A stretch of 64,000 nucleotides of DNA from an uncultured Clostridia bacterium (GCA_934249265.1 CAKQKQ010000003.1:35737-99736), one strand, 5' to 3'. Counted from the first letter of the stretch, positions 34,848-43,858 are shown. Made by a program: numbers and translations. Notes: generated from the sequence alone by a model not told the origin.

Positions 34848-35717
34848 TTACTCCGATATAGGAAAATTCCCGTAATTACGCACCAAATAAGCCAAAAATC
34901 CAACCGTCTCGAATTGGGCGTTTCCTTGAGTTCCCCTATAATCGAAAACCGCTATATAAAGCCCTTCCGTCGTCAATTTTCCGTCTTCGTCGCGCGTGCT
35001 GAAACAATTAATCGCATTGTCTATCGCACTCAATTTCAACGCGTAAGTCTTTTCTTGCTCGGTTTCGTCCTTTTCGTTGAGTTTGGTTATTTTCCTTATG
35101 TCAACGCCGTTTTCGTCGCAGTAAGCAAGCACTTTTTTAAGATAAACCGCGCTTTCATACATACGCTCGACCCTTTCTTTAGCCAAAACGACGCCTTCTT
35201 CTTTTTGTTTTTGTGTCTTAAAACGCTTGTCCTTTTTCTTGTTTTTTAAAAAGTCGTCTCTCACTTTTTGCTCGTCGATAATAAATTCGCTTTCCGAAGA
35301 AGAAAACTTCATGCAATATTCCTCGGTATCGGCAAGCAAAGAATCGATATCGTAAAAGCCCGACAAGCCGAAACTAAACGTGTCGTCTTTGACGACTATC
35401 ACGTCGCCTTCGCCCGCGCCGAGATATGCCGTGAGCCTTTGCGCTTCGTCTTTAGAAACGTTACTCGCGACGATTTCGCGCACGTCGTAAGAAAGCGCGC
35501 CGCCCGATTGAGCGTCTTTAACAAGCGATTTTAAATCGGTAGACTGAATATCCCCGAAAGTGTAAAAGTAAAACGTTTGTCCGTTTGTCACTCTTGGAGA
35601 AATAACCGAAAAAATAATCAACCACACTATTGCGGCAATCAAAGTAAAAGCGCAAATTTTAAGCCAATTATAAGACAACGCATTGGTAAAATCTTTTTTG
35701 CTTTTAGTTTTATTCAT
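34848..35717 (-). CDS. Membrane-anchored protein of unknown function upstream of tmk
   Basis: 289 aa with one N-terminal membrane helix (about residues 18-40), so most of the chain is outside the cytoplasm. The outer part has a mixed segment (about 45-125) followed by a highly charged helical region (about 150-200, many Lys/Glu) and a C-terminal alpha/beta part. No known motif is recognised. GGAG lies 6 nt before the ATG. The spacing to tmk is 6 nt, so it is cotranscribed with tmk-holB-ricT. Position suggests a conserved but unnamed gene of this lineage. Confidence 0.8.
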   Translation of the reverse strand: MNKTKSKKDFTNALSYNWLKICAFTLIAAIVWLIIFSVISPRVTNGQTFYFYTFGDIQSTDLKSLVKDAQSGGALSYDVREIVASNVSKDEAQRLTAYLGAGEGDVIVVKDDTFSFGLSGFYDIDSLLADTEEYCMKFSSSESEFIIDEQKVRDDFLKNKKKDKRFKTQKQKEEGVVLAKERVERMYESAVYLKKVLAYCDENGVDIRKITKLNEKDETEQEKTYALKLSAIDNAINCFSTRDEDGKLTTEGLYIAVFDYRGTQGNAQFETVGFLAYLVRNYGNFPISE

Positions 35718-35907
35718 ACCGTTCTCCGATATTTTTGCCCGCCGCGCTTAATTTATCGAGCAAGACGATTTTTTACGCCGATTACAAACTTAATCTGCCG
35801 CAAAATAAAAGCCATTGCCGATTTGTTTAAAATGCGCGAGACAAAATCGTTTTCTGCCCGTTTTACGCAAAACGTATGCGGTAAAACAAACAAAAAACAT
35901 AAAATAA

Positions 35908-36375
35908 TCAATACTCGATATCGACTACTTTTACCTCGTACTTTCTTGCGGGAGCAACTACAAGCACGGTTTCGCCCTTCTTTTTACCGATAAGCGCAGC
36001 ACCCAAAGGCGAATCGTTGGAAATTTTGTTTTTATAAATATCCGCTTCGCTCGTACCCACTATTTCGTAAGACATAGTCTTTTTGTCTCGTTCGATAGTT
36101 ACTTTACAACCTACCGACACGATGTTTTTGTTTACGTTGGAAGTCGTAACGATTTCGGCAACTTTGATTTTCGCTTCGAGTTCGGCAATTTCGCTTTCGA
36201 TAAGTGCTTGCTCGTCTTTTGCTGCGGCGTACTCTGCATTTTCGGACAAGTCGCCGAAGTCTCTCGCGATTTTAATACGCGCAACTATCTCCGGACGAGC
36301 CGTATCTTTAAGATAACTGAGTCTCTCGTGTAATTTTCTAAAACCTTCTTCGGTTACGATTACTTTATCTGCCAT
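35908..36375 (-). CDS. greA: Transcription elongation factor GreA
   Basis: 155 aa from the ATG at 36375 (GAGAGG site upstream; a longer frame reaching 36435 lacks one). N-terminal coiled coil with DFGDLSENAEYAAAKDEQ, whose acidic tip residues (Asp/Glu of GDLSENAEY) promote transcript cleavage by backtracked RNA polymerase, then the C-terminal FKBP-like domain ending PARKYEVKVVDIEY. Normal length. It is downstream of alaS with 141 nt between, which holds phased T-tracts rather than an obvious terminator. Confidence 0.97.
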   Translation of the reverse strand: MADKVIVTEEGFRKLHERLSYLKDTARPEIVARIKIARDFGDLSENAEYAAAKDEQALIESEIAELEAKIKVAEIVTTSNVNKNIVSVGCKVTIERDKKTMSYEIVGTSEADIYKNKISNDSPLGAALIGKKKGETVLVVAPARKYEVKVVDIEY

Positions 36376-36435
36376 TTTATACCTCTCTTCAGACACTTTT
36401 TCGTGTCGGTTAATTTTATTGTTTTGCGCCGACAA

Positions 36436-36518
36436 TTTTTGCCGCGCGCTTTTATGCGTTTTTTATTCGCTTTATGCTTTTATATGCGCTTTACGCGTTT
36501 TCGCATTTTTACGTGTTT
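36436..36518. repeat. Phased T-tracts, GCGTTTTTAT-like units
   Basis: Between alaS and greA the plus strand carries T-tracts near 36436, 36450, 36459, 36471, 36478, 36490, 36498, 36506 and 36516, each followed by GCG/CGC-type bases. Average spacing is close to 10 nt, about one helical turn, giving a degenerate GCGTTTTTAT minisatellite. Confidence 0.55.
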
Positions 36519-38343
36519 ATTCGTGAATAAGTACGGCTTTAATTCTCCTTATGCCCGCCGCGCTCGACTGTTCTTTCACGATTTTAAATTTACCCAATTC
36601 GCTCGTGCGCTTTGCGTGAGGACCGCCGCAAATTTCCTTTGAAACGTTGCCTATAGTATACACGCTTACCGTGTCGCCGTACTTGTTGTCGAAAAGACCT
36701 ATCGCTCCGCTCGCCTTTGCTTGCTCGGGAGTCATCTCTTCTTTAACTACTTCTATATCGGCTTTTATTGCGTCGTTTACGAAATCTTCTACCTTTTTAA
36801 TCTCTTCCTCGGTCATGGGTCTGTCGAAATTGAAGTCGAACCTAAGTCTTTCGGGAGTGATATTCGAACCTTTTTGGCTTACGGTGTTTGAAAGCACCGC
36901 GCGGAGTCCCGCATGCAAAAGGTGAGTCGCAGTGTGCAAAAGCGTGGTTTCTTCACCCGTGTCGGAAAGACCGCACTTAAATGCGCCTTGGGCGATTTTA
37001 CTCTTTTCTTGATGTTCTTTAAACGCCTCTTCAAAGCCTTTCATATCGACGGTAAAGCCCTCTTCGGCAGCCATTTCGGCGGTGAGTTCGGGCGGGAAAC
37101 CGTAAGTATCGTAAAGTCTAAACACTTGCTTTCCGCCGATTTCTTTTTCTTCGACGTAAGCGGCGTCCTTTTGAGACATGAACGCGTTTTTCCTCTTTAT
37201 TCCGTCTATGCACTTGCCGAACTCTTTAAGTCCCATCGCAAGCGAAGCCTCGAATTTGTTGATTTCTTTTGTGATTTCGGAAAGGATATAATCTTTCTTT
37301 TCGACGAGCAACGGGTACGCTTCACCGTATACGTCGTCTATAAAGATAGCCGCAACCCCAGGGAGGTCTGCAGAATTGAGGCCCAAAGATCTTGCGTATC
37401 TTATAGCCCTTCTCAAAAGTCTGCGGAGGATATAACCCGCGCCGACGTTTGATGGAAGTATTCCGTTTTTGTCGCCGATAAGCATTGTGGAAGTACGAAT
37501 ATGGTCGGCAATAATTCTCATTGCCTTTCTGTCGTTTTCGTCTCCGTCATAACTTTTGCCCGATTTTTCTTCGATATAATTTATCGCGGAAATAAACAAG
37601 TCGGTTTTATATCCGTCGGTAATGCCGTTTAAAAACGCAAGCAATCTATCAAGACCGAAGCCCGTGTCTACGTTTTTGTTTGTAAGAGGAGCGTAGCCGT
37701 TTTCGGTCTTTTTATATTGCATATAAACGTCGTTTCCTATCTCGACGTATCTTCCGCAACCGCAATCGGGTCCGCAATTAGGTCCGCACGGGCGGTTGTG
37801 TCTGGGGTAGAACCACTCGTTATCAGGTCCGCACGGGGTGTTTACCGTGCCGTCGAGTTCCCACCAATTGTCCTTTTTGGGAAGATAGAAAATATGCTCG
37901 GGAAGTATGCCCGCTTGCTTTAAATAGTTTGCCGTTTCTTCGTCTCTCGGAGCGGCGTCGTTGCCCTCGAATACCGTCGAGCAAATTTCTTCCGCTTTAA
38001 GTCCGAAAACTTGAGTCAACAATTCAAACGACCATTGAGTTTTTTCTTTTTTAAAATAATCTCCAAGCGACCAATTGCCCATCATTTCAAAGAAAGTAAA
38101 GTGAGTAGAATCGCCTACGGAATCTATATCTACCGTCCTTACGCAACCTTGCACGTTGCAAAGTCTTTTGCCTTGCGGGTGCGGTTTGCCGAGAAGGTAC
38201 GGCATAAGCGGTTGCATACCCGCGACGTTGAACATAACGCCCGTAGTGCCGTCGCCTATAAGCGACACCGCCCCTATATTTACATGCCCTCTTTCGGTAT
38301 AAAATTTAAGCCAAGCATTTCTCAATTCTTTTGAAGTAACCAT
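36517..38343 (-). CDS. alaS: Alanyl-tRNA synthetase, short form without the C-Ala region
   Basis: 608 aa against a usual 860-880. Charges tRNA-Ala. The class II catalytic core is complete: VAGMQPLMPYLLGK, HFTFFEMMGNWSLGDYF (motif 2) and DTGFGLDRLLAF (motif 3). The editing domain is present with HTATH (about residue 470) and CGGPHAKR (about residues 572-579), the metal-binding set that removes mischarged Ser/Gly. The protein stops right after the editing domain, so the DHHA1/C-Ala region is absent. Only 141 nt separate its stop from greA, so no detached C-Ala remains. AAGGAG upstream; it follows cysS by 9 nt. Confidence 0.95.
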   Translation of the reverse strand: MVTSKELRNAWLKFYTERGHVNIGAVSLIGDGTTGVMFNVAGMQPLMPYLLGKPHPQGKRLCNVQGCVRTVDIDSVGDSTHFTFFEMMGNWSLGDYFKKEKTQWSFELLTQVFGLKAEEICSTVFEGNDAAPRDEETANYLKQAGILPEHIFYLPKKDNWWELDGTVNTPCGPDNEWFYPRHNRPCGPNCGPDCGCGRYVEIGNDVYMQYKKTENGYAPLTNKNVDTGFGLDRLLAFLNGITDGYKTDLFISAINYIEEKSGKSYDGDENDRKAMRIIADHIRTSTMLIGDKNGILPSNVGAGYILRRLLRRAIRYARSLGLNSADLPGVAAIFIDDVYGEAYPLLVEKKDYILSEITKEINKFEASLAMGLKEFGKCIDGIKRKNAFMSQKDAAYVEEKEIGGKQVFRLYDTYGFPPELTAEMAAEEGFTVDMKGFEEAFKEHQEKSKIAQGAFKCGLSDTGEETTLLHTATHLLHAGLRAVLSNTVSQKGSNITPERLRFDFNFDRPMTEEEIKKVEDFVNDAIKADIEVVKEEMTPEQAKASGAIGLFDNKYGDTVSVYTIGNVSKEICGGPHAKRTSELGKFKIVKEQSSAAGIRRIKAVLIHE

Positions 38344-38352
38344 AAAAACTCC

Positions 38353-39747
38353 TTATAATTTAACGACTTTTACTCCGTCTTTGCTTATCTGCACGGCATA
38401 TCCCGCCGCCGAAATTTCACTGCGCAACTTGTCTGCGTTTGCATAGTCTTTGTTGAGTCTGTATTCTTGCATTTTTTGCGCGAGAGCGATTATTTCTTCC
38501 GGCACGGTCGCTTGCGGATTTTTGTCTTCGTAATATTTCACGAAGTCTTTAGCGTCTTTTTTAAACAAGCCCAAAAGCGAATAAGTCTTTTTGATTTGGC
38601 TTATTTCTGCGCCCGCCGTTTTTGGGTCGCCCGCGATATCTTTATTTATCTTTTTGAAATAAGCGTACAAGTTAGACAAAGCCAAAGCCGTGTTGAAATC
38701 GTCTTCCATGCACTTATTAAACTCGTCGTCTATCTCTTTATATTCGCCTTCGATTTTAATTCCTTTTTCTTCCGCTTGCAAAATGATTTTATAAAAATCG
38801 TACAAGTGTTTTTCCGCGTCCGAAAAAAGCGTGGGCGTGATGTTTATGTCGTTGCGGTAATTGGTCTGCAAAAGCGCGAATTTGATGCTTTCGTTGGAAT
38901 ATTCTTTCAACAAATCTGTCATCAAAAGACTGTTGCCCAAAGACTTACTCATCTTTTGACCGTTTACCTTGATAAGTCCGTTGTGAATCCAATATTTAAC
39001 GAATTGTTTGCCGTTTAACGCTTCGCTTTGCGCAATTTCGTTTTCGTGGTGGGGGAAAATAAGGTCTCTTCCGCCGCCGTGAATGTCTATGCAGTCACCG
39101 AAAGCCGCCTTGTTCATCGCCGAACACTCGATATGCCACCCCGGTCTGCCTTCGCCCCAAGGCGAAGTCCAATGTATTTCGCCCTCTTTCGCACTCTTCC
39201 AAAGCGCGAAGTCAAGCGGACTTTGTTTTTCTTCGTCGTTTTCTATTCTAACACCGTTTAATGCGTCTTCGAGATTTCTGTGCGACAATTTGCCGTATTC
39301 GGGGAAAGACTTTACCGAGAAATACACGTCGCCGTTTTTAGTGGCGTACGCATGACCTTTTTCGATAAGCCCCTCGACGAAATTGATAATGTTTTGAATA
39401 TTCTCGGTGGCTTTAATCCAAATATCGGGGTCGTCGATGTCCATTTCTTTCATTACCGCGTCGATTTTTTTAATCATCATTTTCGCATAAGCGTCGGCGG
39501 GAATACCCGTTTCTTTGGATTTTGCGATTATTTTATCGTCTACGTCGGTATAATTTCTGGCGTACTTGACGTCGTAACCCTCTTTAATCAAAAATTTGCG
39601 TATTATATCGTAAATAAGCGCTTGATAAGTGTGACCTATATGCGCTTCGCCCGAAACCGTAATTCCGCAAGCGTACATATTTACCTTGTTTCCGTTTATC
39701 GGGACAAAATCTTCTTTTTTACCCGAAAGGGTGTTGTAAACCTTCAT
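38353..39747 (-). CDS. cysS: Cysteinyl-tRNA synthetase
   Basis: 464 aa class I synthetase, normal length. AHIGHTYQALIYD gives the HIGH motif (residues 36-39), Zn ligands include Cys27 and GRPGWHIECS / HGGGRDLIFPHHENE, and KMSKSLGN lies near residue 267. The C-terminal helical anticodon region ends AGYAVQISKDGVKVVKL. GAGAGG lies 5 nt before the ATG. It is the first gene of a cysS-alaS pair and shares a divergent promoter region with serS. No T-box leader was found. Confidence 0.97.
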   Translation of the reverse strand: MKVYNTLSGKKEDFVPINGNKVNMYACGITVSGEAHIGHTYQALIYDIIRKFLIKEGYDVKYARNYTDVDDKIIAKSKETGIPADAYAKMMIKKIDAVMKEMDIDDPDIWIKATENIQNIINFVEGLIEKGHAYATKNGDVYFSVKSFPEYGKLSHRNLEDALNGVRIENDEEKQSPLDFALWKSAKEGEIHWTSPWGEGRPGWHIECSAMNKAAFGDCIDIHGGGRDLIFPHHENEIAQSEALNGKQFVKYWIHNGLIKVNGQKMSKSLGNSLLMTDLLKEYSNESIKFALLQTNYRNDINITPTLFSDAEKHLYDFYKIILQAEEKGIKIEGEYKEIDDEFNKCMEDDFNTALALSNLYAYFKKINKDIAGDPKTAGAEISQIKKTYSLLGLFKKDAKDFVKYYEDKNPQATVPEEIIALAQKMQEYRLNKDYANADKLRSEISAAGYAVQISKDGVKVVKL

Positions 39748-39837
39748 ATTGCCTCTCTATGCTGTTCGCTTTTTTAGCGAGACCGTCTATCAATGCGCAC
39801 GCGCGCAATAAGCCCCGCAAAAGCCCATATATATTAT

Positions 39838-39866
39838 AATATAACACAATTAATAATATTTTGCAA
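39838..39866 (-). promoter_or_regulatory. Promoter of cysS-alaS
   Basis: Minus strand: -35 TTGCAA (39866-39861), 17-bp spacer, -10 TATATT (39843-39838), with another TATAAT just downstream. Leader of about 80 nt with no T-box signature. Confidence 0.55.
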
Positions 39867-39938
39867 TAATTTAAACCTTATTTTAGGCTACGAATACCCC
39901 CTCTTGCATAAAAATTTTTCACTTTTTTAATTAATTAA

Positions 39939-39967
39939 TTGCAATAATTTGTCAAATGGTATATACT
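39939..39967 (+). promoter_or_regulatory. Promoter of serS
   Basis: -35 TTGCAA (39939-39944), 17-bp spacer, -10 TATACT (39962-39967). Leader of about 34 nt containing the AGGAG site. Confidence 0.6.
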
Positions 39968-40007
39968 AATGGAAATCATAAATTAAAAGTCAGTTTAGGA
40001 GTCAGTT

Positions 40008-41297
40008 ATGCTCGATTTAAAACTTATAACCGAAAATCCCGATCTCGTCAAAGAAAGACTTGCAAAAAAAGGCTGCATTGTTGACTTTAACGAAGTAATC
40101 GCATGGAACAACGAAAAGAAAAAACTCATTAAAGAAAACGAACAATTACAAGCAAAACGCAACTCGGTTTCTGCGGAAATTCCCAAACTTAAAAAGGCGG
40201 GTCAACCCGTTGACGAAATTTTTGCCGAAATGCGCGCGCTCGGCGACACGATTGCCGAAGGCACTGCTAAAATAAACGAACTTTCGGATAAAATCACCGA
40301 ATTCGTGGCGAAACTTCCCAACATGCCCGACGATGACCTTTTGCCAGGCGAAAAGGAAAACAATAAAGTAATTAAAGTGTTCGGCGAAAAACCGCAATTT
40401 AATTTCGACGCCAAAAATCACGTAGATTTGTGCACCGCTTTGGGTCTTATCGATTATGAAAGAGGCGTAAAACTTTCCGGTAACGGATATTGGATTTATA
40501 GGGGCGACGGCGCAAGACTTGAATGGGCTTTACTTCAATTCTTCGTTTCCGAACACCTTGCGGACGGCTATGAAATGATACTTCCCCCGCACATGCTCGG
40601 CTACAACTGCGGATTCGGCGCGGGTCAATTCCCCAAATTCGCCGACGAAGTTTATTGGGTTGACAGCGAGGACAGCAGCAGATTAAAATCTAAATTTATG
40701 CTTCCCACGGCAGAAACCGCTCTCGTAAATATGTATGCGGGCGAAATTATAGACGAAAGCAAACTCCCCATGAAATTCTTTGCTTACACGCCTTGCTATC
40801 GTAAAGAGGCAGGCAGTGCAAGAGCCGAAGAAAGAGGTATGGTGCGCGGACACCAATTCAATAAAGTGGAAATGGTGCAATACGCTCACCCCGAACACAG
40901 CAAAGAGGCTTTTGAAGAACTCGTGGGCAAGGCTTGCAGAATTATGGAAAAACTCGGTCTTCATTACAGACTTTCCAAACTTGCGGCTGGCGACTGCTCC
41001 GCATCTATGGCGAGAACGTACGACATCGAAGTATGGATACCCAGCATGGGCATTTATAAAGAAGTTTCTTCCGTTTCCAACGCAAACGACTATCAAGCGA
41101 GAAGAAACAACACCAGATACAGAGATTCTAAAACGGGTAAGCCCGCGTTTGTGCATACGCTCAACGGCTCGGGTCTTGCAACGTCGAGAGTTTTCCCCGC
41201 TCTTGTCGAACAATACCAAAACGCCGACGGCAGCATAACCATTCCCGAAGTGTTGAGACCGTTTATGGGCGGACAAGAAGTAATTAAAGCGAAATAA
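40008..41297 (+). CDS. serS: Seryl-tRNA synthetase
   Basis: 429 aa class II synthetase of normal length. An N-terminal antiparallel coiled coil (about 25-105) that grips the tRNA long arm is followed by the catalytic domain with motif 2 (YRKEAGSARAEERGMVRGHQ) and motif 3 (NGSGLATSRVFPALVEQYQ, ending in VLRPFMGG). AGGAG lies 8 nt before the ATG. It has its own promoter and terminator and diverges from cysS-alaS. Confidence 0.98.
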   Translation: MLDLKLITENPDLVKERLAKKGCIVDFNEVIAWNNEKKKLIKENEQLQAKRNSVSAEIPKLKKAGQPVDEIFAEMRALGDTIAEGTAKINELSDKITEFVAKLPNMPDDDLLPGEKENNKVIKVFGEKPQFNFDAKNHVDLCTALGLIDYERGVKLSGNGYWIYRGDGARLEWALLQFFVSEHLADGYEMILPPHMLGYNCGFGAGQFPKFADEVYWVDSEDSSRLKSKFMLPTAETALVNMYAGEIIDESKLPMKFFAYTPCYRKEAGSARAEERGMVRGHQFNKVEMVQYAHPEHSKEAFEELVGKACRIMEKLGLHYRLSKLAAGDCSASMARTYDIEVWIPSMGIYKEVSSVSNANDYQARRNNTRYRDSKTGKPAFVHTLNGSGLATSRVFPALVEQYQNADGSITIPEVLRPFMGGQEVIKAK

Positions 41298-41311
41298 TTT
41301 AAAACAAAATT

Positions 41312-41345
41312 ACCGCGAGGCTTTATGCCCCGCGGTTTTATTATG
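41312..41345 (+). terminator. serS terminator
   Basis: ACCGCG...CGCGGT stem with two further G-C pairs and a short loop, followed by TTTTATTAT, 15 nt beyond the stop codon. Confidence 0.75.
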
Positions 41346-41565
41346 CCCTTTTAAGTTTTAATTACAAAGCCGATTTTACGTTTGTGTCGAATTTTAATTT
41401 TACTACGTATTTCAAACTTTGGTAGAACAAATCGCAAATCCGGCACAGTTTTTCGTTTTCTGCATATTCTTGTTTATTCGCTTTGCCTTATTGCTATGTT
41501 TGCGCTCGCAGCCTTACTTATCACTTTATTGACTATGTTTTACTCTTGTTTTTTGTGTTTTATGT

Positions 41566-41585
41566 CGTTTTTACGCAATACGTAT
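41566..41585. repeat. 20-nt dispersed repeat, copy 1
   Basis: CGTTTTTACGCAATACGTAT, identical to 48312-48331; a near-copy (CGTTTTACGCAAAACGTAT) lies at 35859-35877. All three lie downstream of minus-strand genes. Confidence 0.6.
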
Positions 41586-41722
41586 GCCGCAATATTGTCA
41601 AAACCCAACGCAAAAACAAGTTTAATCGGTTCGCTTTTTCTTGTTTATTCGTCGCCGTTTCGCCGCTAAAAATTAAAGACACATTTTTGTTTGCTTTTTA
41701 AAATTAAGCGTTTACTCAAGGC

Positions 41723-42445
41723 TCAACACATAGCCTTTTGCGCGGCTTTTATATAATCTTTATATGTAGATTTTAATAAGTTTTTACTCTCTTCCGAAAA
41801 ACTTATCCATTGCAAATTATACGGATTTAAAAACTTTTCGATATATTTATTGAGTTCTGTTTTCTTGAATTTACCCAAAGCCTCTATCGCGCATTGCGAA
41901 ACGTAATATTTGCTGCTTTCCAAAACCGTTCCGACCCATTTTTCGGGAATGATATTGGCGCAATCGAGCAATTTAATCAAATACGGTATAGCCGCCTCTA
42001 CTTTCAGTTTGCCAAGCATTTGCACTAAATAACAAGCGTCTATGGTTACGTCGCTGCTTAAAATCTCAAAATAATCATTCAAAAACCTTAAATCGCAAAT
42101 TTTTGCAAGCGTTTGAGAGACGACGTTTAGTTGCATTTGGTCGTATTCGGGGCGCAAATAATGCTTATATTTTGAAATTAAATATTCGGTAGCGTCGTTA
42201 AAACCCTTTACGCCGAGCGCGCTTAAATATTGCATTCGACACCCTTCCGACTCAAACCTATCGATATAACTTATCAAAATAGGAACGACTTGCTTGTCCT
42301 TTTCTTTAAAAGTATCGCAATTAAACTGCCTATAACCGTGAAAATTAAAACCAAACTTTTTTAATTCGGCATACAATTCTTTTTGAAGTTTAATATCGTG
42401 CCTATTTTTCGGATTTAACCGATATTTTAACGTTTCAAAAAACAT
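41723..42445 (-). CDS. HEAT-repeat-like protein
   Basis: 240 aa, all-helical, with HEAT/PBS-lyase-like units: VVPILISYIDRFESEGCRMQ, RFLNDYFEILSS, AAIPYLIKLLD and YYVSQCAIEALGKFKKTELN. Such repeats form protein-binding scaffolds; no enzyme motif is seen. A GGGAG site lies 7 nt before the ATG. It is alone between serS and a small-protein gene. Partner unknown. An alternative is a DNA alkylation repair (AlkD)-like fold, but the key catalytic context was not recognised. Confidence 0.78.
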   Translation of the reverse strand: MFFETLKYRLNPKNRHDIKLQKELYAELKKFGFNFHGYRQFNCDTFKEKDKQVVPILISYIDRFESEGCRMQYLSALGVKGFNDATEYLISKYKHYLRPEYDQMQLNVVSQTLAKICDLRFLNDYFEILSSDVTIDACYLVQMLGKLKVEAAIPYLIKLLDCANIIPEKWVGTVLESSKYYVSQCAIEALGKFKKTELNKYIEKFLNPYNLQWISFSEESKNLLKSTYKDYIKAAQKAMC

Positions 42446-42595
42446 ACTTTTCTCCCAAAAACATTTTAAAATTACGCCAAAAACTTAAATTTCGTTATCG
42501 CCGACAACAGCGCAAATTTTTATGTGTTTCATATATATCTTCCGCATCAAATTTTAGCACAATTAAAACGTTTTTGTCAATATGGTTTTATTTTA

Positions 42596-42623
42596 AAAGG
42601 AAGGCGCATATGCGCCTTCCTTT
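42596..42623 (-). terminator. Terminator of the 60-aa small protein gene
   Basis: Near-perfect palindrome AAAGGAAGGCGCA/TGCGCCTTCCTTT, followed on the minus strand by TTTTAAAATAAAA, 10 nt beyond the stop codon. Confidence 0.8.
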
Positions 42624-42632
42624 GATAACGCT

Positions 42633-42815
42633 TTATAGGTCGTCGGAAGTAAGATTATCGAGCGTTGCACGAGTTGTCTTATACATACCATCTACGATTT
42701 CTTTTCTTTCTTTTTTGCTTCTGCCACAACATGCTTTTTTGTATTTTTCCAATACTTCTTTTAATGCTTGACTGTTGCCATTCTGACTCTCGGTCATATT
42801 TTTAATTTTACTCAT
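42633..42815 (-). CDS. Small charged protein, uncharacterised
   Basis: 60 aa, soluble, rich in Lys/Glu and Ser, with CCGRSKKERKEIVDGMYK in the middle and ending NLTSDDL. Support for being real: it stands in front of a strong terminator and behind an AAGGAG sequence, though that site is 14 nt from the ATG; an internal ATG at codon 7 is possible but has no better site. The paired Cys and basic stretch resemble nothing I can name. Confidence 0.6.
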   Translation of the reverse strand: MSKIKNMTESQNGNSQALKEVLEKYKKACCGRSKKERKEIVDGMYKTTRATLDNLTSDDL

Positions 42816-42951
42816 AGTATAAACTAAATCTCCTTAAAAATTTATAAATAACTCCCAAGGAAATATGACTTCGGCTAATCGCCAAAATCAGTCGACCTTG
42901 GCGTTATCAAAAGCATTATACCATACAAGATACTATTTTGCAAGCATAAAC

Positions 42952-42978
42952 AAAAACGCCGCGCAATTTGCGCGGCGC
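42952..42978 (-). terminator. DegV gene terminator
   Basis: GCCGCGCAA/TTGCGCGGC palindrome (42958-42976), then TTTTT on the minus strand, 19 nt beyond the stop codon. Confidence 0.85.
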
Positions 42979-42994
42979 AATAAATTTAATTTTT

Positions 42995-43858
42995 TTACTT
43001 TAATTCCAACTCTTCTTCACCGTCGTTTATATACAAAATACCGATAGTGTTTTTACCGCAGTGGCTCGATACCGTAGCGTTGGCTGTAGTTTCGTATACG
43101 TTTTCAAATCCGTATTTCTTGACTTCTTCGATTACCGCTTCGGCAATTCCCGGGTCGGAAACGCTGTGCGTGACAAAAATTACGTGTTTGTCGGGGTGAT
43201 TAAATTCCGCAAGCGTGTCGAGCGCATATTTTACGGCGTTTTTTTCCATTCTTCTGCCTAAATATTTTTTACCAACGACCATTTTGCCGTCTTTAAGTAA
43301 AATTTGCGGGTGCAAACTCAAAACTTTTGCGCCGAAAGCCGTAAGCGCGGAGCATCTTCCACCCATCTTTAAATAATCGAGTGTGTCAACGATGAAACTT
43401 GCTTGCACTTTGGATACTCTTTGCTCTACTTTTTTGCAAATTTCGGCGGGGTCGTCTATCGTGTAAGAAAGTTCTCTCGCGTAAATTGCAAGAAGAGCAA
43501 TTCCCGTCGACAACGAGCGGCTGTCGATTACGTATACGTTTTTAAAGTTTTGCGCAGCCATTCTTGCGTGTTGGCACGCCGAGGTGATTTCGCTTGAAAG
43601 CGTAATATGAATAATCGCGTCGTAAGACTGTAAAAGTTTTGAAAAATGCTCGTTAAACGTCTCTACGTTTACCGCCGAAGTCTTGGGCAACTGCTTGTGT
43701 TCGTCGCAATATCTAAACATTTCGGCGATGTCGAGTTGTCCGTCAATATATTCTTTTCCTCCGTAAGTAATGGTGTACGGAGCGGTGCTTATATCGTATT
43801 TTTTCAGTAAATCTTCTTGAATGTCAATGGCACTGTCAGACGATATTGCAATTTTCAT
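42995..43858 (-). CDS. DegV family fatty-acid-binding protein
   Basis: 287 aa, complete DegV/FakB-like protein: ISSDSAIDIQEDLLKKYDIS at the start, the TSAVNVETF loop (about residue 60), TLSSEITSACQHARMAA, DSRSLSTGIALLA, and the second domain with YLKMGGRCSALTAFGAKVL and a closing THSVSDPGIAE / SHCGKNTIGI. Members bind a fatty acid and hand it to the FakA kinase for acyl-phosphate formation; no FakA partner is nearby. A perfect AGGAGGT site lies 6 nt before the ATG. Stand-alone gene with its own terminator. Confidence 0.95.
   Translation of the reverse strand: MKIAISSDSAIDIQEDLLKKYDISTAPYTITYGGKEYIDGQLDIAEMFRYCDEHKQLPKTSAVNVETFNEHFSKLLQSYDAIIHITLSSEITSACQHARMAAQNFKNVYVIDSRSLSTGIALLAIYARELSYTIDDPAEICKKVEQRVSKVQASFIVDTLDYLKMGGRCSALTAFGAKVLSLHPQILLKDGKMVVGKKYLGRRMEKNAVKYALDTLAEFNHPDKHVIFVTHSVSDPGIAEAVIEEVKKYGFENVYETTANATVSSHCGKNTIGILYINDGEEELELK

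Larger units (their letters stand above)
41298..41722. other. Intergenic region after serS
   Basis: Terminator at 41312-41345 and a 20-nt repeat (41566-41585) shared with 48312. A 95-codon plus-strand frame (41382-41669) has no ribosome site, is Phe/Leu/Cys-rich by composition and is not accepted as a gene. Otherwise nothing seen. Confidence 0.6.

Noticed and set aside
36376..36516. AlaRS truncation by frameshift
   Set aside because: The remaining 141 nt to greA hold no frame resembling the DHHA1/C-Ala region, so the short form seems genuine.
39748..40007. T-box riboswitch between cysS and serS
   Set aside because: No T-box consensus and no paired terminator/antiterminator could be found on either strand.
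41382..41669. 95-codon hydrophobic plus-strand frame after serS
   Set aside because: Composition-driven, no ribosome site, contains the dispersed 20-mer; not accepted as a membrane protein gene.
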